Below are positions 25,920 through 40,640 of a DNA stretch of 64,000 nt, in pieces. Position 1 is the stretch's first letter. Every line of letters starts with the position of its first letter. A program made the position numbers and the translations under genes. The DNA is taken from NCBI RefSeq assembly GCF_029227915.1, contig NC_079883.1, positions 1,240,001-1,304,000 on the forward strand. The letters are read 5' to 3'. The notes under the pieces are model-generated. The model made no database searches and was not told where the DNA came from. It worked only from the letters and a program-made list of their open reading frames with translations. Source of the stretch: Hydractinia symbiolongicarpus (lineage: Eukaryota > Cnidaria > Hydrozoa > Anthoathecata > Hydractiniidae).

Positions 25920-28900
25920 AATAAAAGAAGTTTAATCGCCGGCAAACGAAAACCCGCGATTTCCCGTAAATCCCGGACTCGGCCCGTATAGTCGAGTATA
26001 TACAAAGAAAGTACCCTGCGAGTAAACTCATTTCCAGAACCATTTTTTAAGTTATCTTTTCACCACTAAAACGCATGAGACTTGTAGTTTTCAAAAATGT
26101 TTTCATTTTTGATGAGACGCGGAATAAAAGAAGTTTAATCGCCGGCAAACGAAAACCCGCGAAATCCCGTAAATCCCGGACTCGGCCCGTATAGTCAAAT
26201 GTATACAAAGAAAATACCCAGGGAGTAAACTCATTTCCAGAACGATTTTTTAAATTATCTTTTCACCACTAAAACGCATGAGACTTGTAGTTTTCAAAAA
26301 TGTTTTCATTTTTGATGAGACGCCGAATAAAAGATGTTTAATTGCCGGCAAACGAAAACCCGCGATTTCCCGGAAATCCCGGATTCGGCCCGTATAGTCA
26401 AAAGTATACAAATAAAGTACCCATGGAGTAAACTCATTTCCCGAACGATTTTTTAAATTATCTTTTCACCACTAAAACGCATGGGACTTGTAGTCTTCAA
26501 AAATGTTTTCATTTTTGATGAAACGCTGAATAGAAGAAGTTTAATCGCCGGCAAACGAAAACCCGCGATTTCCCGTAAATCCCGTGCTTGGCCCGTATAG
26601 TCGAAGGTATACAAAGAAAGTACCCTGTGAGTAAACTCATTTCCCGAACGATTTTTTAAATTATTTTTTCACCACTAAAACGCATGAGACTTGTAGTTTT
26701 CAAAAATGTTTTCATTTTTGATGAGACGCGGAATAAAAGAAGTTTAATCGCCGGCAAACGAAAACCTGCTATTTTCCGTAAATCCCGTGCTTGGCCCGTA
26801 TAGTCGAGTATATACAAAGAAAGTATCATGTGAGTAAACTCATTTCCAGAACGATTTTTTAAATTATCTTTTCACCACTAAAACGCATGAGACTTGCAAT
26901 TTTCAAAAATTTTTTCATTTTTGATGAAACGCTGAATAAAAGAAGTTTAATCGCCGGCAAACGAAAACCCGCGATTGCCCGTAAATCCCGTGCTTGGCCC
27001 GTATAATCGAGTATATACAAAGAAAGTATTCTGTGAGTAAACTCATTTCCAGAACGATTTTTTAAATTATCTTTTCACCACTAAAACGCATGAGACTTGC
27101 AGTTTTCAAAAATGTTTTCATTTTTGATGAGACGCTAAATAAAAGAAGTTTAATCGCCGGCAAACGAAAACCCGCGATTTCCCGTAAATCCCGTACTTGG
27201 CCCGTATAATCGAGTATATACAAAGAAAGTATCCTCTGAGTAAACTCATTTCCAGAACGATTTTTTAAATTATCTTTTCACCACTAAAACGCATGAGACT
27301 TGTAGTTTTCAAAAATGTTTTCACTTTTGATGAGACGCAGAATAAAAGATGTTTAATCGCCGGCAAACGAAAACCCGCGATTTCCCGTAAATCCCGGACT
27401 CGGCCCGTATAGTCAAAAGTATACAAAGAAAATACCCAGGGAGTAAACTCATTTCAAGAACGATTTTTTAAATTATCTTTTCACCACTAAAACGCACGAG
27501 ACTTGTAGTTTTCAAAAATGTTTTCATTTTTGATGAGACGCTGAATAAAAGAAGTTTAATCGCCGACAAACGAAAACCCGCGAATTCCCGTAAATCCCGG
27601 ACTCGGCCCGTATAGTGAAAAGTATACAAAGAAAATACCCAGGGAGTAAACTCATTTCCAGAACGATTTTTTAAATTATCTTTTCACCACTAAAACGCAT
27701 GAGACTTGTAGTTTTCAAAAATGTTTTCACTTTTGATGAGACGCAGAATAAAAGATGTTTAATCGCCGGCAAACGAAAACCCGCGATTTCCCGTAAATCC
27801 CGGACTCGGCCCGTATAGTCAAAAGTATACAAAGAAAGTACCCAGGGAATAAACTCATTTCCCAAACGATTTTTTAAATTATTTTTTTACCACTAAAACG
27901 CAAGAGACTTGTAGTTTTCAAAAATGTTTTCACTTTTGATGAGACGCTGAATAAAAGAAGTTTAATCGCCAGCAAACGAAAACCCGCGATTTCCTGTAAA
28001 TCCCGGGCTTGGCCCGTATAGTCGAATGTATACAAAGAAAGTACCCTGAGAGTAAACTCATTTCCCGAACGATTTTTAAATTATCTTTTCACCACTAAAA
28101 CGCATGAGACTTGTAGTTTTCAAAAATGCTTTCATTTTTGATGAGACGCTGAATAAAAGAAGTTTAATCGCCGGCAAACGAAAACCCGCGAATTCCCGTA
28201 AATCCCGGACTCGGCCCGTATAGTCAAAAGTATACAAAGAAAATACACAGGGAGTAAACTCATTTCCCGAACGATTTTTTAAATTATTTTTTCACCACTA
28301 AAACGCATGAGACTTGTAGTTTTCAGGAATGTTTTCATTTTTAATGAGACGCTTAATAAAAGAAGTTTAATCGCCGGCAAACGAAAACCCGCGATTTCCC
28401 GTAAATCCCGGGCTTGGCCCGTATAGTCGAATGTATACAAAGAAAGTACCCTGTGAGTAAACTCATTTCTCGAACGATTTTTTAAATTATTTTTTCACCA
28501 CTAAAACGCATGAGACTTGTAGTTTTTAAATATGTTTTCATTTTTGATGAGACGCGAAATAAAAGAAGTTTAATCGCCAGCAAACGAAAACCCGCGATTT
28601 CCTGTAAATCCCGGGCTTGGCCCGTATAGTCGAATGTATACAAAGAAAGTACCCTGAGAGTAAACTCATTTCCCGAACGATTTTTAAATTATCTTTTCAC
28701 CACTAAAACGCATGAGACTTGTAGTTTTCAAAAATGCTTTCATTTTTGATGAGACGCTGAATAAAAGAAGTTTAATCGCCGGCAAACGAAAACCCGCGAT
28801 TTCCCGTAAATCCCGGACTCGGCCCGTATAGTCGAGTATATACAAAGAAAGTACCCTGCGAGTAAACTCATTTCCAGAACCATTTTTTAAGTTATCTTTT

Positions 28901-31598
28901 CACCACTAAAACGCATGAGACTTGTAGTTTTCAAAAATGTTTTCATTTTTGATGAGACGCGGAATAAAAGAAGTTTAATCGCCGGCAAACGAAAACCCGC
29001 GAAATCCCGTAAATCCCGGACTCGGCCCGTATAGTCAAATGTATACAAAGAAAATACCCAGGGAGTAAACTCATTTCCAGAACGATTTTTTAAATTATCT
29101 TTTCACCACTAAAACGCATGAGACTTGTAGTTTTCAAAAATGTTTTCATTTTTGATGAGACGCCGAATAAAAGATGTTTAATTGCCGGCAAACGAAAACC
29201 CGCGATTTCCCGGAAATCCCGGATTCGGCCCGTATAGTCAAAAGTATACAAATAAAGTACCCATGGAGTAAACTCATTTCCCGAACGATTTTTTAAATTA
29301 TCTTTTCACCACTAAAACGCATGGGACTTGTAGTCTTCAAAAATGTTTTCATTTTTGATGACACGCTGAATAGAAGAAGTTTAATCGCCGGCAAACGAAA
29401 ACCCGCGATTTCCCGTAAATCCCGTGCTTGGCCCGTATAGTCGAAGGTATACAAAGAAAGTACCCTGTGAGTAAACTCATTTCCCGAACGATTTTTTAAA
29501 TTATTTTTTCACCACTAAAACGCATGAGACTTGTAGTTTTCAAAAATGTTTTCATTTTTGATGAGACGCGGAATAAAAGAAGTTTAATCGCCGGCAAACG
29601 AAAACCTGCTATTTTCCGTAAATCCCGTGCTTGGCCCGTATAGTCGAGTATATACAAAGAAAGTATCATGTGAGTAAACTCATTTCCAGAACGATTTTTT
29701 AAATTATCTTTTCACCACTAAAACGCATGAGACTTGCAATTTTCAAAAATTTTTTCATTTTTGATGAAACGCTGAATAAAAGAAGTTTAATCGCCGGCAA
29801 ACGAAAACCCGCGATTGCCCGTAAATCCCGTGCTTGGCCCGTATAATCGAGTATATACAAAGAAAGTATTCTGTGAGTAAACTCATTTCCAGAACGATTT
29901 TTTAAATTATCTTTTCACCACTAAAACGCATGAGACTTGCAGTTTTCAAAAATGTTTTCATTTTTGATGAGACGCTAAATAAAAGAAGTTTAATCGCCGG
30001 CAAACGAAAACCCGCGATTTCCCGTAAATCCCGTACTTGGCCCGTATAATCGAGTATATACAAAGAAAGTATCCTCTGAGTAAACTCATTTCCAGAACGA
30101 TTTTTTAAATTATCTTTTCACCACTAAAACGCATGAGACTTGTAGTTTTCAAAAATGTTTTCACTTTTGATGAGACGCAGAATAAAAGATGTTTAATCGC
30201 CGGCAAACGAAAACCCGCGATTTCCCGTAAATCCCGGACTCGGCCCGTATAGTCAAAAGTATACAAAGAAAATACCCAGGGAGTAAACTCATTTCAAGAA
30301 CGATTTTTTAAATTATCTTTTCACCACTAAAACGCACGAGACTTGTAGTTTTCAAAAATGTTTTCATTTTTGATGAGACGCTGAATAAAAGAAGTTTAAT
30401 CGCCGACAAACGAAAACCCGCGAATTCCCGTAAATCCCGGACTCGGCCCGTATAGTGAAAAGTATACAAAGAAAATACCCAGGGAGTAAACTCATTTCCA
30501 GAACGATTTTTTAAATTATCTTTTCACCACTAAAACGCATGAGACTTGTAGTTTTCAAAAATGTTTTCACTTTTGATGAGACGCAGAATAAAAGATGTTT
30601 AATCGCCGGCAAACGAAAACCCGCGATTTCCCGTAAATCCCGGACTCGGCCCGTATAGTCAAAAGTATACAAAGAAAGTACCCAGGGAATAAACTCATTT
30701 CCCAAACGATTTTTTAAATTATTTTTTTACCACTAAAACGCAAGAGACTTGTAGTTTTCAAAAATGTTTTCACTTTTGATGAGACGCTGAATAAAAGAAG
30801 TTTAATCGCCAGCAAACGAAAACCCGCGATTTCCTGTAAATCCCGGGCTTGGCCCGTATAGTCGAATGTATACAAAGAAAGTACCCTGAGAGTAAACTCA
30901 TTTCCCGAACGATTTTTAAATTATCTTTTCACCACTAAAACGCATGAGACTTGTAGTTTTCAAAAATGCTTTCATTTTTGATGAGACGCTGAATAAAAGA
31001 AGTTTAATCGCCGGCAAACGAAAACCCGCGAATTCCCGTAAATCCCGGACTCGGCCCGTATAGTCAAAAGTATACAAAGAAAATACACAGGGAGTAAACT
31101 CATTTCCCGAACGATTTTTTGAATTATTTTTTCACCACTAAAACGCATGAGACTTGTAGTTTTCAGGAATGTTTTCATTTTTAATGAGACGCTTAATAAA
31201 AGAAGTTTAATCGCCGGCAAACGAAAACCCGCGATTTCCCGTAAATCCCGGGCTTGGCCCGTATAGTCGAATGTATACAAAGAAAGTACCCTGTGAGTAA
31301 ACTCATTTCTCGAACGATTTTTTAAATTATTTTTTCACCACTAAAACGCATGAGACTTGTAGTTTTTAAATATGTTTTCATTTTTGATGAGACGCGAAAT
31401 AAAAGAAGTTTAATCGCCAGCAAACGAAAACCCGCGATTTCCTGTAAATCCCGGGCTTGGCCCGTATAGTCGAATGTATACAAAGAAAGTACCCTGAGAG
31501 TAAACTCATTTCCCGAACGATTTTTAAATTATCTTTTCACCACTAAAACGCATGAGACTTGTAGTTTTCAAAAATGCTTTCATTTTTGATGAGACGCT
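25920..31598 (+). repeat. 14-monomer tandem duplication, 2,840-bp unit, two full copies
   Basis: Copy 1 is about 25,920-28,759 and copy 2 about 28,760-31,598. Comparing line by line at an offset of 2,840 bp I saw only about two differences: GATGAAACGC versus GATGACACGC near 26,521/29,361, and TTTTTTAAATT versus TTTTTTGAATT near 28,280/31,120. Many rare variants are shared, such as ACCCATGGAG, CTGCTATTTTCCG, GTATCATGTGAG and AAAATTTTTTC. Identity is therefore about 99.9% by eye. A related partial copy precedes it (from about 24.6 kb) and a more diverged one follows it (about 32.0-33.1 kb, offset about 3,245 bp). Confidence 0.88.
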
Positions 31599-33811
31599 GA
31601 ATAAAAAAGTTTAATCGCCGGCAAACGAAAACCCGCGAATTCCCGTAAATCCCGAACTCGGCCCGTATAGTCAAAAGTATACAAAGAAAATACACAGGGA
31701 GTAAACTCATTTCCCGAACGATTTTTTAAATTATTTTTTCACCACTAAAACGCATGAGACTTGTAGTTTTCAGGAATGTTTTAATTTTTAATGAGACGCT
31801 TAATAAAAGAAGTTTAATCGCCGGCAAACGAAAACCCGCGATTTCCCGTAAATCCCGGGCTTGGCCCGTATAGTCGAATGTATACAAAGAAAGTACCCTG
31901 TGAGTAAACTCATTTCTCGAACGATTTTTTAAATTATTTTTTCACCACTAAAACGCATGAGACTTGTAGTTTTTAAATATGTTTTCATTTTTGATGAGAC
32001 GCGAAATAAAAGAAGTTTAATCGCCGGCAAACGAAAACCCGCGATTTCCCGTAAATCCCGGACTCGGCCCGTATAGTCGAGTATATACAAAGAAAGTACC
32101 CTGCGAGTAAACTCATTTCCAGAACCATTTTTTAAGTTATCTTTTCACCACTAAAACGCATGAGACTTGTAGTTTTCAAAAATGTTTTCATTTTTGATGA
32201 GACGCGGAATAAAAGAAGTTTAATCGCCGGCAAACGAAAACCCGCGAAATCCCGTAAATCCCGGACTCGGCCCGTATAGTCAAATGTATGCAAAGAAAAT
32301 ACCCAGGGAGTAAACTCATTTCCAGAACGATTTTTTAAATTCTCTTTTTACCACTAAAACGCATGAGACTTGTAGTTTTCAAAAATGTTTTCATTTATGA
32401 TGAGACGCCGCATAAAAGATGTTTAATTGCCGGCAAACGAAAACCCGCGATTTCCCTGAAATCCCGGATTCGGCCCGTATAGTCAAAAGTATACAAATAA
32501 AGTACCCATGGAGTAAACTCATTTCCCGAACGATTTGTTAAATTATCTTTTCACCACTAAAACGCATGGGACTTGTAGTCTTCAAAAATGTTTTCATTTT
32601 TGATGACACGCTGAATAGAAGAAGTTTAGTCGCCGGCAAACGAAAACCCGCGATTTCCCGTAAATCCCGTGCTTGGCTCGTATAGTCGAAGGTATACAAA
32701 GAAAGTACCCTGTGAGTAAACTCATTTCCCGAACGATTTTTTAAATTATTTTTTCACCACTAAAACGCATAAGACTTGTAGTTTTCAAAAATGTTTTCAT
32801 TTTTGATGAGACGCTGAATAAAAGAAGTTTAATCTCCGGCAAACGAAAACCCGCGATTTCCCGTAAATCCCGTGCTTGGCCCGTATAATCGAGTATATAC
32901 AAAAAAAGTACCCTGTGAGTAAACTCATTTCCAGAACGATTTTTTAAATTTTCTTTTCACCACTAAAACGCATGGGACTTGTAGTTTTCAAAAATGTTTT
33001 CATTTTTGATGAAACGCGGAATAAAAGAAGTTTAATCGCCGGCAAACGAAAACCTGCTATTTTCCGTAAATCCCGTGCTTGGCCCGTATAGTCGAGTATA
33101 TACAAAGAAAGTATCCTGTGAGTAAACTCATTTCCAGAACGATTTTTTAAATTATCTTTTCACCACTAAAACGCATGAGACTTGCAGTTTTCAAAAATTT
33201 TTTCATTCTTGATGAAACGCTGAATAAAAGAAGTTTAATCGCCGGCAAACGAAAACCCGCGATTTCCCGTTAATCCCGTGCTTGTTCCGTATAATCGAGT
33301 ATATACAAAGAAAGTACCCTGTGAGTAAACTCATTTCCAGAACGATTTTTTAAATTATCTTTTCACCACTAAAACGCATGAGACATGTAGTTTTCAAAAA
33401 TGCTTTCATTTTTGATGAGACGCTGAATAAAAGAAGTTTAATCGCCGGCAAACGAAAACCCGCGAATTCCCGTAAATCCCGGACTCGGCCCGTATAGTCA
33501 AAAGTATACAAAGAAAATAAACAGGGAGTAAACTCATTTCCGGAACGATTTTTTAAATTATTTTTTCACTACTAAAACGCATGAGACTTGTAGTTTTCAG
33601 GAATGTTTTCAGTTTTAATGAGACGCTTAATGAAAGAAGTTTAAGCGCCGGCAAACGACAACCCGCGATTTCCCGTAAATACCGGGCTTGGCCCTTATAG
33701 TCGGATGTATACAAAGAAAGTACCCTGTGAGTAAACTCATTTCTCGAACGATTTTTTAAATTATTTTTTCACCACTAAAACGCATGAGACTTGCAGTTTT
33801 CAAAAATGTTT

Positions 33812-35435
33812 TCATTTTTGATGAGACGCTAAATGAAAGAAGTTTAATCGCCGGCAAACGAAAACCCGCGATTTCCCGTAAATCCCGGGCTTGGCCCTTA
33901 TAGTCGAATGTATACAAAGAAAGTACCCTGTGAGTAAACTCATTTCTCGAACGATTTTTTAAATTATTTTTTCACCACTAAAACGCATGAGACTTGCAGT
34001 TTTCAAAAATGTTTTCATTTTTGATGAGACGCTAAATAAAAGAAGTTTAATCGCCGGCAAACGAAAACCCGCGATTTCCCGTAAATCCCGTGCTTGGCCC
34101 GTATAGTCAAAAGTATACAAAGAAAATACCCAGGGAGTAAACTCATTTCCCGAACGATATTTTAAATTATTTTTTCACCACTAAAACGCAAGAGACTTGT
34201 AGTTTTCAAAAATATTTTCATTTTTGATGAGACGCTGAATAAAAGAAGTTTAATCGCCGGCAAACGAAAACCCGCGATTTCCCGTAAATCCCGTGCTTGG
34301 CCCGTATAGTCGAGTATATACAAAGAAAGTACCCTGTGAGTAAACTCATTTCCAGAACGATTTTTTAAATTATCTTTTCACCACTAAAACGCATGAGACA
34401 TGTAGTTTTCAAAAATGCTTTCATTTTTGATGAGACGCTGAATAAAAGAAGTTTAATCGCCGGCAAACGAAAACCCGCGAATTCCCGTAAATCCCGGACT
34501 CGGCCCGTATAGTCAAAAGTATACAAAGAAAATACACAGGGAGTAAACTCATTTCCCGAACGATTTTTTAAATTATTTTTTCACTACTAAAACGCATGAG
34601 ACTTGTAGTTTTCAGGAATGTTTTCATTTTTGATGAGACGCTAAATGAAAGAAGTTTAATCGCCGGCAAACGAAAACCCGCGATTTCCCGTAAATCCCGG
34701 GCTTGGCCCTTATAGTCGAATGTATACAAAGAAAGTACCCTGTGAGTAAACTCATTTCTCGAACGATTTTTTAAATTATTTTTTCACCACTAAAACGCAT
34801 GAGACTTGCAGTTTTCAAAAATGTTTTCATTTTTGATGAGACGCTAAATAAAAGAAGTTTAATCGCCGGCAAACGAAAACCCGCGATTTCCCGTAAATCC
34901 CGTGCTTGGCCCGTATAGTCAAAAGTATACAAAGAAAATACCCAGGGAGTAAACTCATTTCCCGAACGATATTTTAAATTATTTTTTCACCACTAAAACG
35001 CAAGAGACTTGTAGTTTTCAAAAATATTTTCATTTTTGATGAGACGCTGAATAAAAGAAGTTTAATCGCCGGCAAACGAAAACCCGCGATTTCCCGTAAA
35101 TCCCGTGCTTGGCCCGTATAGTCGAGTATATACAAAGAAAGTACCCTGTGAGTAAACTCATTTCCAGAACGATTTTTTAAATTATCTTTTCACCACTAAA
35201 ACGCATGAGACATGTAGTTTTCAAAAATGCTTTCATTTTTGATGAGACGCTGAATAAAAGAAGTTTAATCGCCGGCAAACGAAAACCCGCGAATTCCCGT
35301 AAATCCCGGACTCGGCCCGTATAGTCAAAAGTATACAAAGAAAATACACAGGGAGTAAACTCATTTCCCGAACGATTTTTTAAATTATTTTTTCACTACT
35401 AAAACGCATGAGACTTGTAGTTTTCAGGAATGTTT
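33812..35435 (+). repeat. Four-monomer tandem duplication, 812 bp
   Basis: The segment at about 33,812-34,623 is repeated at about 34,624-35,435 at an offset of 812 bp. The unit order is a GCCCTTATAG unit, a class B unit with ATATTTTAAATT, a class A unit with GACATGTAG, and a class B unit with TTCACTACTAAAACG. I noticed no differences in the core. The copies part at the left end (TTGCAG versus TTGTAG with CAGGAATG) and at the right end (CATTTTTGATG versus CAGTTTTAATG). Confidence 0.75.
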
Positions 35436-36504
35436 TCAGTTTTAATGAGACGCTTAATGAAAGAAGTTTAATCGCCGGCAAACGAAAACCCGCGATTTCC
35501 CGTAAATCCCGGGCTTGGCCCTTATAGTCGAATGTATACAAAGAAAGTACCCTGTGAGTAAACTCATTTCTCGAACGATTTTTTAAATTATTTTTTCACC
35601 ACTAAAACGCATGAGACTTGCAGTTTTCAAAAATGTTTTCATTTTTGATGAGACGCTGAATAAAAGAAGTTTAATCGCCGGCAAAAGAAAACCCGCGATT
35701 TCCCGTAAATCCCGTGCTTGGCCCGTATAGTCGAGTATATACAAAGAAAGTACCCTGTGAGTAAACTCATTTCCAGAACGATTTTTTAAATTATCTTTTC
35801 ACCACTAAAACGCATGAGACATGTAGTTTTCAAAAATGCTTTCATTTTTGATGAGACGCTGAATAAAAGAAGTTTAATCGCCGGCAAACGAAAACCCGCG
35901 AATTCCCGTAAATCCCGGGCTTGGCCCTTATAGTCGAATGTATACAAAGAAAGTACCCTGTGAGTAAACTCATTTCTCGAACGATTTTTTAAATTATTTT
36001 TTCACCACTAAAACGCATGAGACTTGTAGTTTTCAAAAATGTTTTCATTTTTGATGAGACGCGGAATAAAAGAAGTTTAATCGCCGGCAAACGAAAACCC
36101 GCGATTTCCCGTAAATCCCGTGCTTGGCCCGTATAATCGAGTATATACAAAGAAAGTACCCTGTGAGTAAACTCATTTCCAGAACGATTTTTTAAATTAT
36201 CTTTTCACCACTAAAACGCATGAGACTTGTAGTTTTCAAAAATATTTTCATTTTTGATGAGACGCTGAATAAAAGAAGTTTAATCGCCGGCAAACGAAAA
36301 CCCGCGATTTCCCGTAAATCTCGTGCTTGGCCCGTATAGTCGAGTATATACAAAGAAAGTACCCTGTGAGTAAACTCATTTCCAGAACGATTTTTTAAAT
36401 TATCTTTTCACCACTAAAACGCATGAGACATGTAGTTTTCAAAAATGCTTTCATTTTTGATGAGACGCTGATTAAAAGAAGTTTAATCGCCGGCAAACGA
36501 AAAC

Positions 36505-39500
36505 GCGCGAATTCCCGTAAATCCCGGACTCGGCCCGTATAATCGAGTATATACAAAGAAAGTATCCTGTGAGTAAACTCATTTCCAGAACGATTTTTTA
36601 AATTATCTTTTCACCACTAAAACGCATGAGACTTGCAGTTTTCAAAAATGTTTTCATTTTTGATGAGACGCTAAATAAAAGAAGTTTAATCGCCGGCAAA
36701 CAAAAACCCGCAATTTCCCGTAAATCCCGTGCTTGGCCCGTATAGTCAAAAGTATACAAAGAAAATACCCAGGGAGTAAACTCATTTCCCGAACGATATT
36801 TTAAATTATTTTTTCACCACTAAAACGCAAGAGACTTGCAGTTTTCAAAAATATTTTCATTTTTGATGAGACGCTGAATAAAAGAAGTTTAATCGCCGGC
36901 AAACGAAAACCCGCGATTTCCCGTAAATCCCGTGCTTGGCCCGTATAGTCAAAAGTATACAAAAAAAATACCCAGGGAGTAAACTCATTTCCCGAACGAT
37001 ATTTTAAATTATTTTTGCACCACTAAAACGCAAGAGACTTGTAGTTTTCAAAAATATTTTCATTTTTGATGAGACGCTGAATAAAAGAAGTTTAATCGCC
37101 GGCAAACGAAAACCCGCGATTTCCCGTAAATCCCGTGCTTGGCCCGTATAGTCGAGTATATACAAAGAAAGTACCCTGTGAGTAAACTCATTTCCAGAAC
37201 GATTTTTTAAATTATCTTTTCACCACTAAAACGCATGAGACATGTAGTTTTCAAAAATGCTTTCATTTTTGATGAGACGCTGAATAAAAGAAGTTTAATC
37301 GCCGGCAAACGAAAACCCGCGAATTCCCGTAAATCCCGGACTCGGCCCGTATAGTCAAAAGTATACAAAGAAAATAAACAGGGAGTAAACTCATTTCCCG
37401 AACGATTTTTTAAATTATTTTTTCACTACTAAAACGCATGAGACTTGTAGTTTTCAGGAATGTTTTCAGTTTTAATGAGACGCTTAATGAAAGAAGTTTA
37501 ATCGCCGGCAAACGACAACCCGCGATTTCCCGTAAATCCCGGGCTTGGCCCTTATAGTCGAATGTATACAAAGAAAGTACCCTGTGAGTAAACTCATTTC
37601 TCGAACGATTTTTTAAATTATTTTTTCACCACTAAAACGCATGAGACTTGCAGTTTTTAAAAATGTTTTCATTTTTGATGAGACGCTAAATGAAAGAAGT
37701 TTAATCGCCGGCAAACGAAAACCCGCGATTTCCCGTAAATCCCGGGCTTGGCCCTTATAGTCGAATGTATACAAAGAAAGTACCCTGTGAGTAAACTCAT
37801 TTCTCGAACGATTTTTTAAATTATTTTTTCACCACTAAAACGCATGAGACTTGTAGTTTTCAGGAATGTTTTCAGTTTTAATGAGACGCTTAATGAAAGA
37901 AGTTTAATCGCCGGCAAACGAAAACCCGCGATTTCCCGTAAATCCCGGGCTTGGCCCTTATAGTCGAATGTATACAAAGAAAGTACCCTGTGAGTAAACT
38001 CATTTCTCGAACGATTTTTTAAATTATTTTTTCACCACTAAAACGCATGAGACTTGCAGTTTTCAAAAATGTTTTCATTTTTGATGAGACGCTGAATAAA
38101 AGAAGTTTAATCGCCGGCAAACGAAAACCCGCGATTTCCCGTAAATCCCGTGCTTGGCCCGTATAGTCGAGTATATACAAAGAAAGTACCCTGTGAGTAA
38201 ACTCATTTCCAGAACGATTTTTTAAATTATCTTTTCACCACTAAAACGCATGAGACATGTAGTTTTCAAAAATGCTTTCATTTTTGATGAGACGCTTAAT
38301 GAAAGAAGTTTAATCGCCGGCAAACGAAACCCGCGAATTCCCGTAAATCCCGGACTCGGCCCGTATAGTCAAAAGTATACAAAGAAAATACACAGGGAGT
38401 AAACTCATTTCCCGAACGATTTTTTAAATGATTTTTTCACCACTAAAACGCATGAGACTTGTAGTTTTCAGGAATGTTTTCAGTTTTAATGAGACGCTTA
38501 ATGAAAGAAGTTTAATCGCCGGCAAACGAAAACCCGCGATTTCCCGTAAATCCCGGGCTTGGCCCTTATAGTCGAATGTATACAAAGAAAGTACCCTGTT
38601 AGTAAATTCATTTCTCGAACGATTTTTTAAATTATTTTTTCACCACTAAAACGCATGAGACTTGTAGTTTTCAAATATGTTTTCATTTTTGATGAGACGC
38701 GAAATAAAAGAAGTTTAATCGCCGGCAAACGAAAACCCGCGATTTCCCGTAAATCCCGGACTCGGCCCGTATAGTCGAGTATATACAAAGAAAGTACCCT
38801 GCGAGTAAACTCATTTCCAGAACAATTTTTTAAGTTATCTTTTCACCACTAAAACGCATGAGACATGTAGTTTTCAAAAATGCTTTCATTTTTGATGAGA
38901 CGCTGAATAAAAGAAGTTTAATCGCCGGCAAACGAAAACCCGCGAATTCCCGTAAATCCCGGACTCGGCCCGTATAGTCAAAAGTATACAAAGAAAATAA
39001 ACAGGGAGTAAACTCATTTCCCGAACGATTTTTTAAATTATTTTTTCACTACTAAAACGCATGAGACTTGTAGTTTTCAGGAATGTTTTCAGTTTTAATG
39101 AGACGCTTAATGAAAGAAGTTTAATCGCCGGCAAACGACAACCCGCGATTTCCCGTAAATCCCGGGCTTGGCCCTTATAGTCGAATGTATACAAAGAAAG
39201 TACCCTGTGAGTAAACTCATTTCTCGAACGATTTTTTAAATTATTTTTTCACCACTAAAACGCATGAGACTTGCAGTTTTCAAAAATGTTTTCATTTTTG
39301 ATGAGACGCTAAATGAAAGAAGTTTAATCGCCGGCAAACGAAAACCCGCGAATTCCCGTAAATCCCGGACTCGGCCCGTATAATCGAGTATATACAAAGA
39401 AAGTATCCTGTGAGTAAACTCATTTCCAGAACGATTTTTTAAATTATCTTTTCACCACTAAAACGCATGAGACTTGCAGTTTTCAAAAATGTTTTCATTT

Positions 39501-40640
39501 TTGATGAGACGCTAAATAAAAGAAGTTTAATCGCCGGCAAACAAAAACCCGCAATTTCCCGTAAATCCCGTGCTTGGCCCGTATAGTCAAAAGTATACAA
39601 AGAAAATACCCAGGGAGTAAACTCATTTCCCGAACGATATTTTAAATTATTTTTTCACCACTAAAACGCAAGAGACTTGCAGTTTTCAAAAATATTTTCA
39701 TTTTTGATGAGACGCTGAATAAAAGAAGTTTAATCGCCGGCAAACGAAAACCCGCGATTTCCCGTAAATCCCGTGCTTGGCCCGTATAGTCAAAAGTATA
39801 CAAAAAAAATACCCAGGGAGTAAACTCATTTCCCGAACGATATTTTAAATTATTTTTGCACCACTAAAACGCAAGAGACTTGTAGTTTTCAAAAATATTT
39901 TCATTTTTGATGAGACGCTGAATAAAAGAAGTTTAATCGCCGGCAAACGAAAACCCGAGATTTCCCGTAAATCCCGTGCTTGGCCCGTATAGTCGAGTAT
40001 ATACAAAGAAAGTACCCTGTGAGTAAACTCATTTCCAGAACGATTTTTTAAATTATCTTTTCACCACTAAAACGCATGAGACATGTAGTTTTCAAAAATG
40101 CTTTCATTTTTGATGAGACGCTGAATAAAAGAAGTTTAATCGCCGGCAAACGAAAACCCGCGAATTCCCGTAAATCCCGGACTCGGCCCGTATAGTCAAA
40201 AGTATACAAAGAAAATAAACAGGGAGTAAACTCATTTCCCGAACGATTTTTTAAATTATTTTTTCACTACTAAAACGCATGAGACTTGTAGTTTTCAGGA
40301 ATGTTTTCAGTTTTAATGAGACGCTTAATGAAAGAAGTTTAATCGCCGGCAAACGACAACCCGCGATTTCCCGTAAATCCCGGGCTTGGCCCTTATAGTC
40401 GAATGTATACAAAGAAAGTACCCTGTGAGTAAACTCATTTCTCGAACGATTTTTTAAATTATTTTTTCACCACTAAAACGCATGAGACTTGCAGTTTTTA
40501 AAAATGTTTTCATTTTTGATGAGACGCTAAATGAAAGAAGTTTAATCGCCGGCAAACGAAAACCCGCGATTTCCCGTAAATCCCGGGCTTGGCCCTTATA
40601 GTCGAATGTATACAAAGAAAGTACCCTGTGAGTAAACTCA
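36505..40640 (+). repeat. 14-monomer spaced duplication (offset 2,841 bp)
   Basis: About 1.3 kb at 36,505-37,800 matches 39,346-40,640 at an offset of 2,841 bp. It includes the rare A-rich unit with ACAAAAAAAATACCC (near 36,958 and 39,798) and TTATTTTTGCACC. At least one difference is visible (CCCGCGATT versus CCCGAGATT near 39,957). The intervening block carries the module described at 38.2-48.8 kb. Confidence 0.7.

Larger units (their letters stand above)
24600..33300 (+). repeat. Domain III: CACTTTTGATGAG / CAGGAATG block built on a 14-monomer unit
   Basis: Its markers are TTTTCACTTTTGATGAG with CGCAGAATAAAAGATG, TTTCAAGAACG, TACCCTGAGAGTAAAC with a shortened T-tract, and CAGGAATG units. 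Most of it is two copies of a 2,840-bp unit, flanked by a related partial copy on the left (from about 24.6 kb) and a more diverged one on the right (about 32.0-33.1 kb). The right limit is where GACATGTAG and GCCCTTATAG units begin. Confidence 0.65.
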
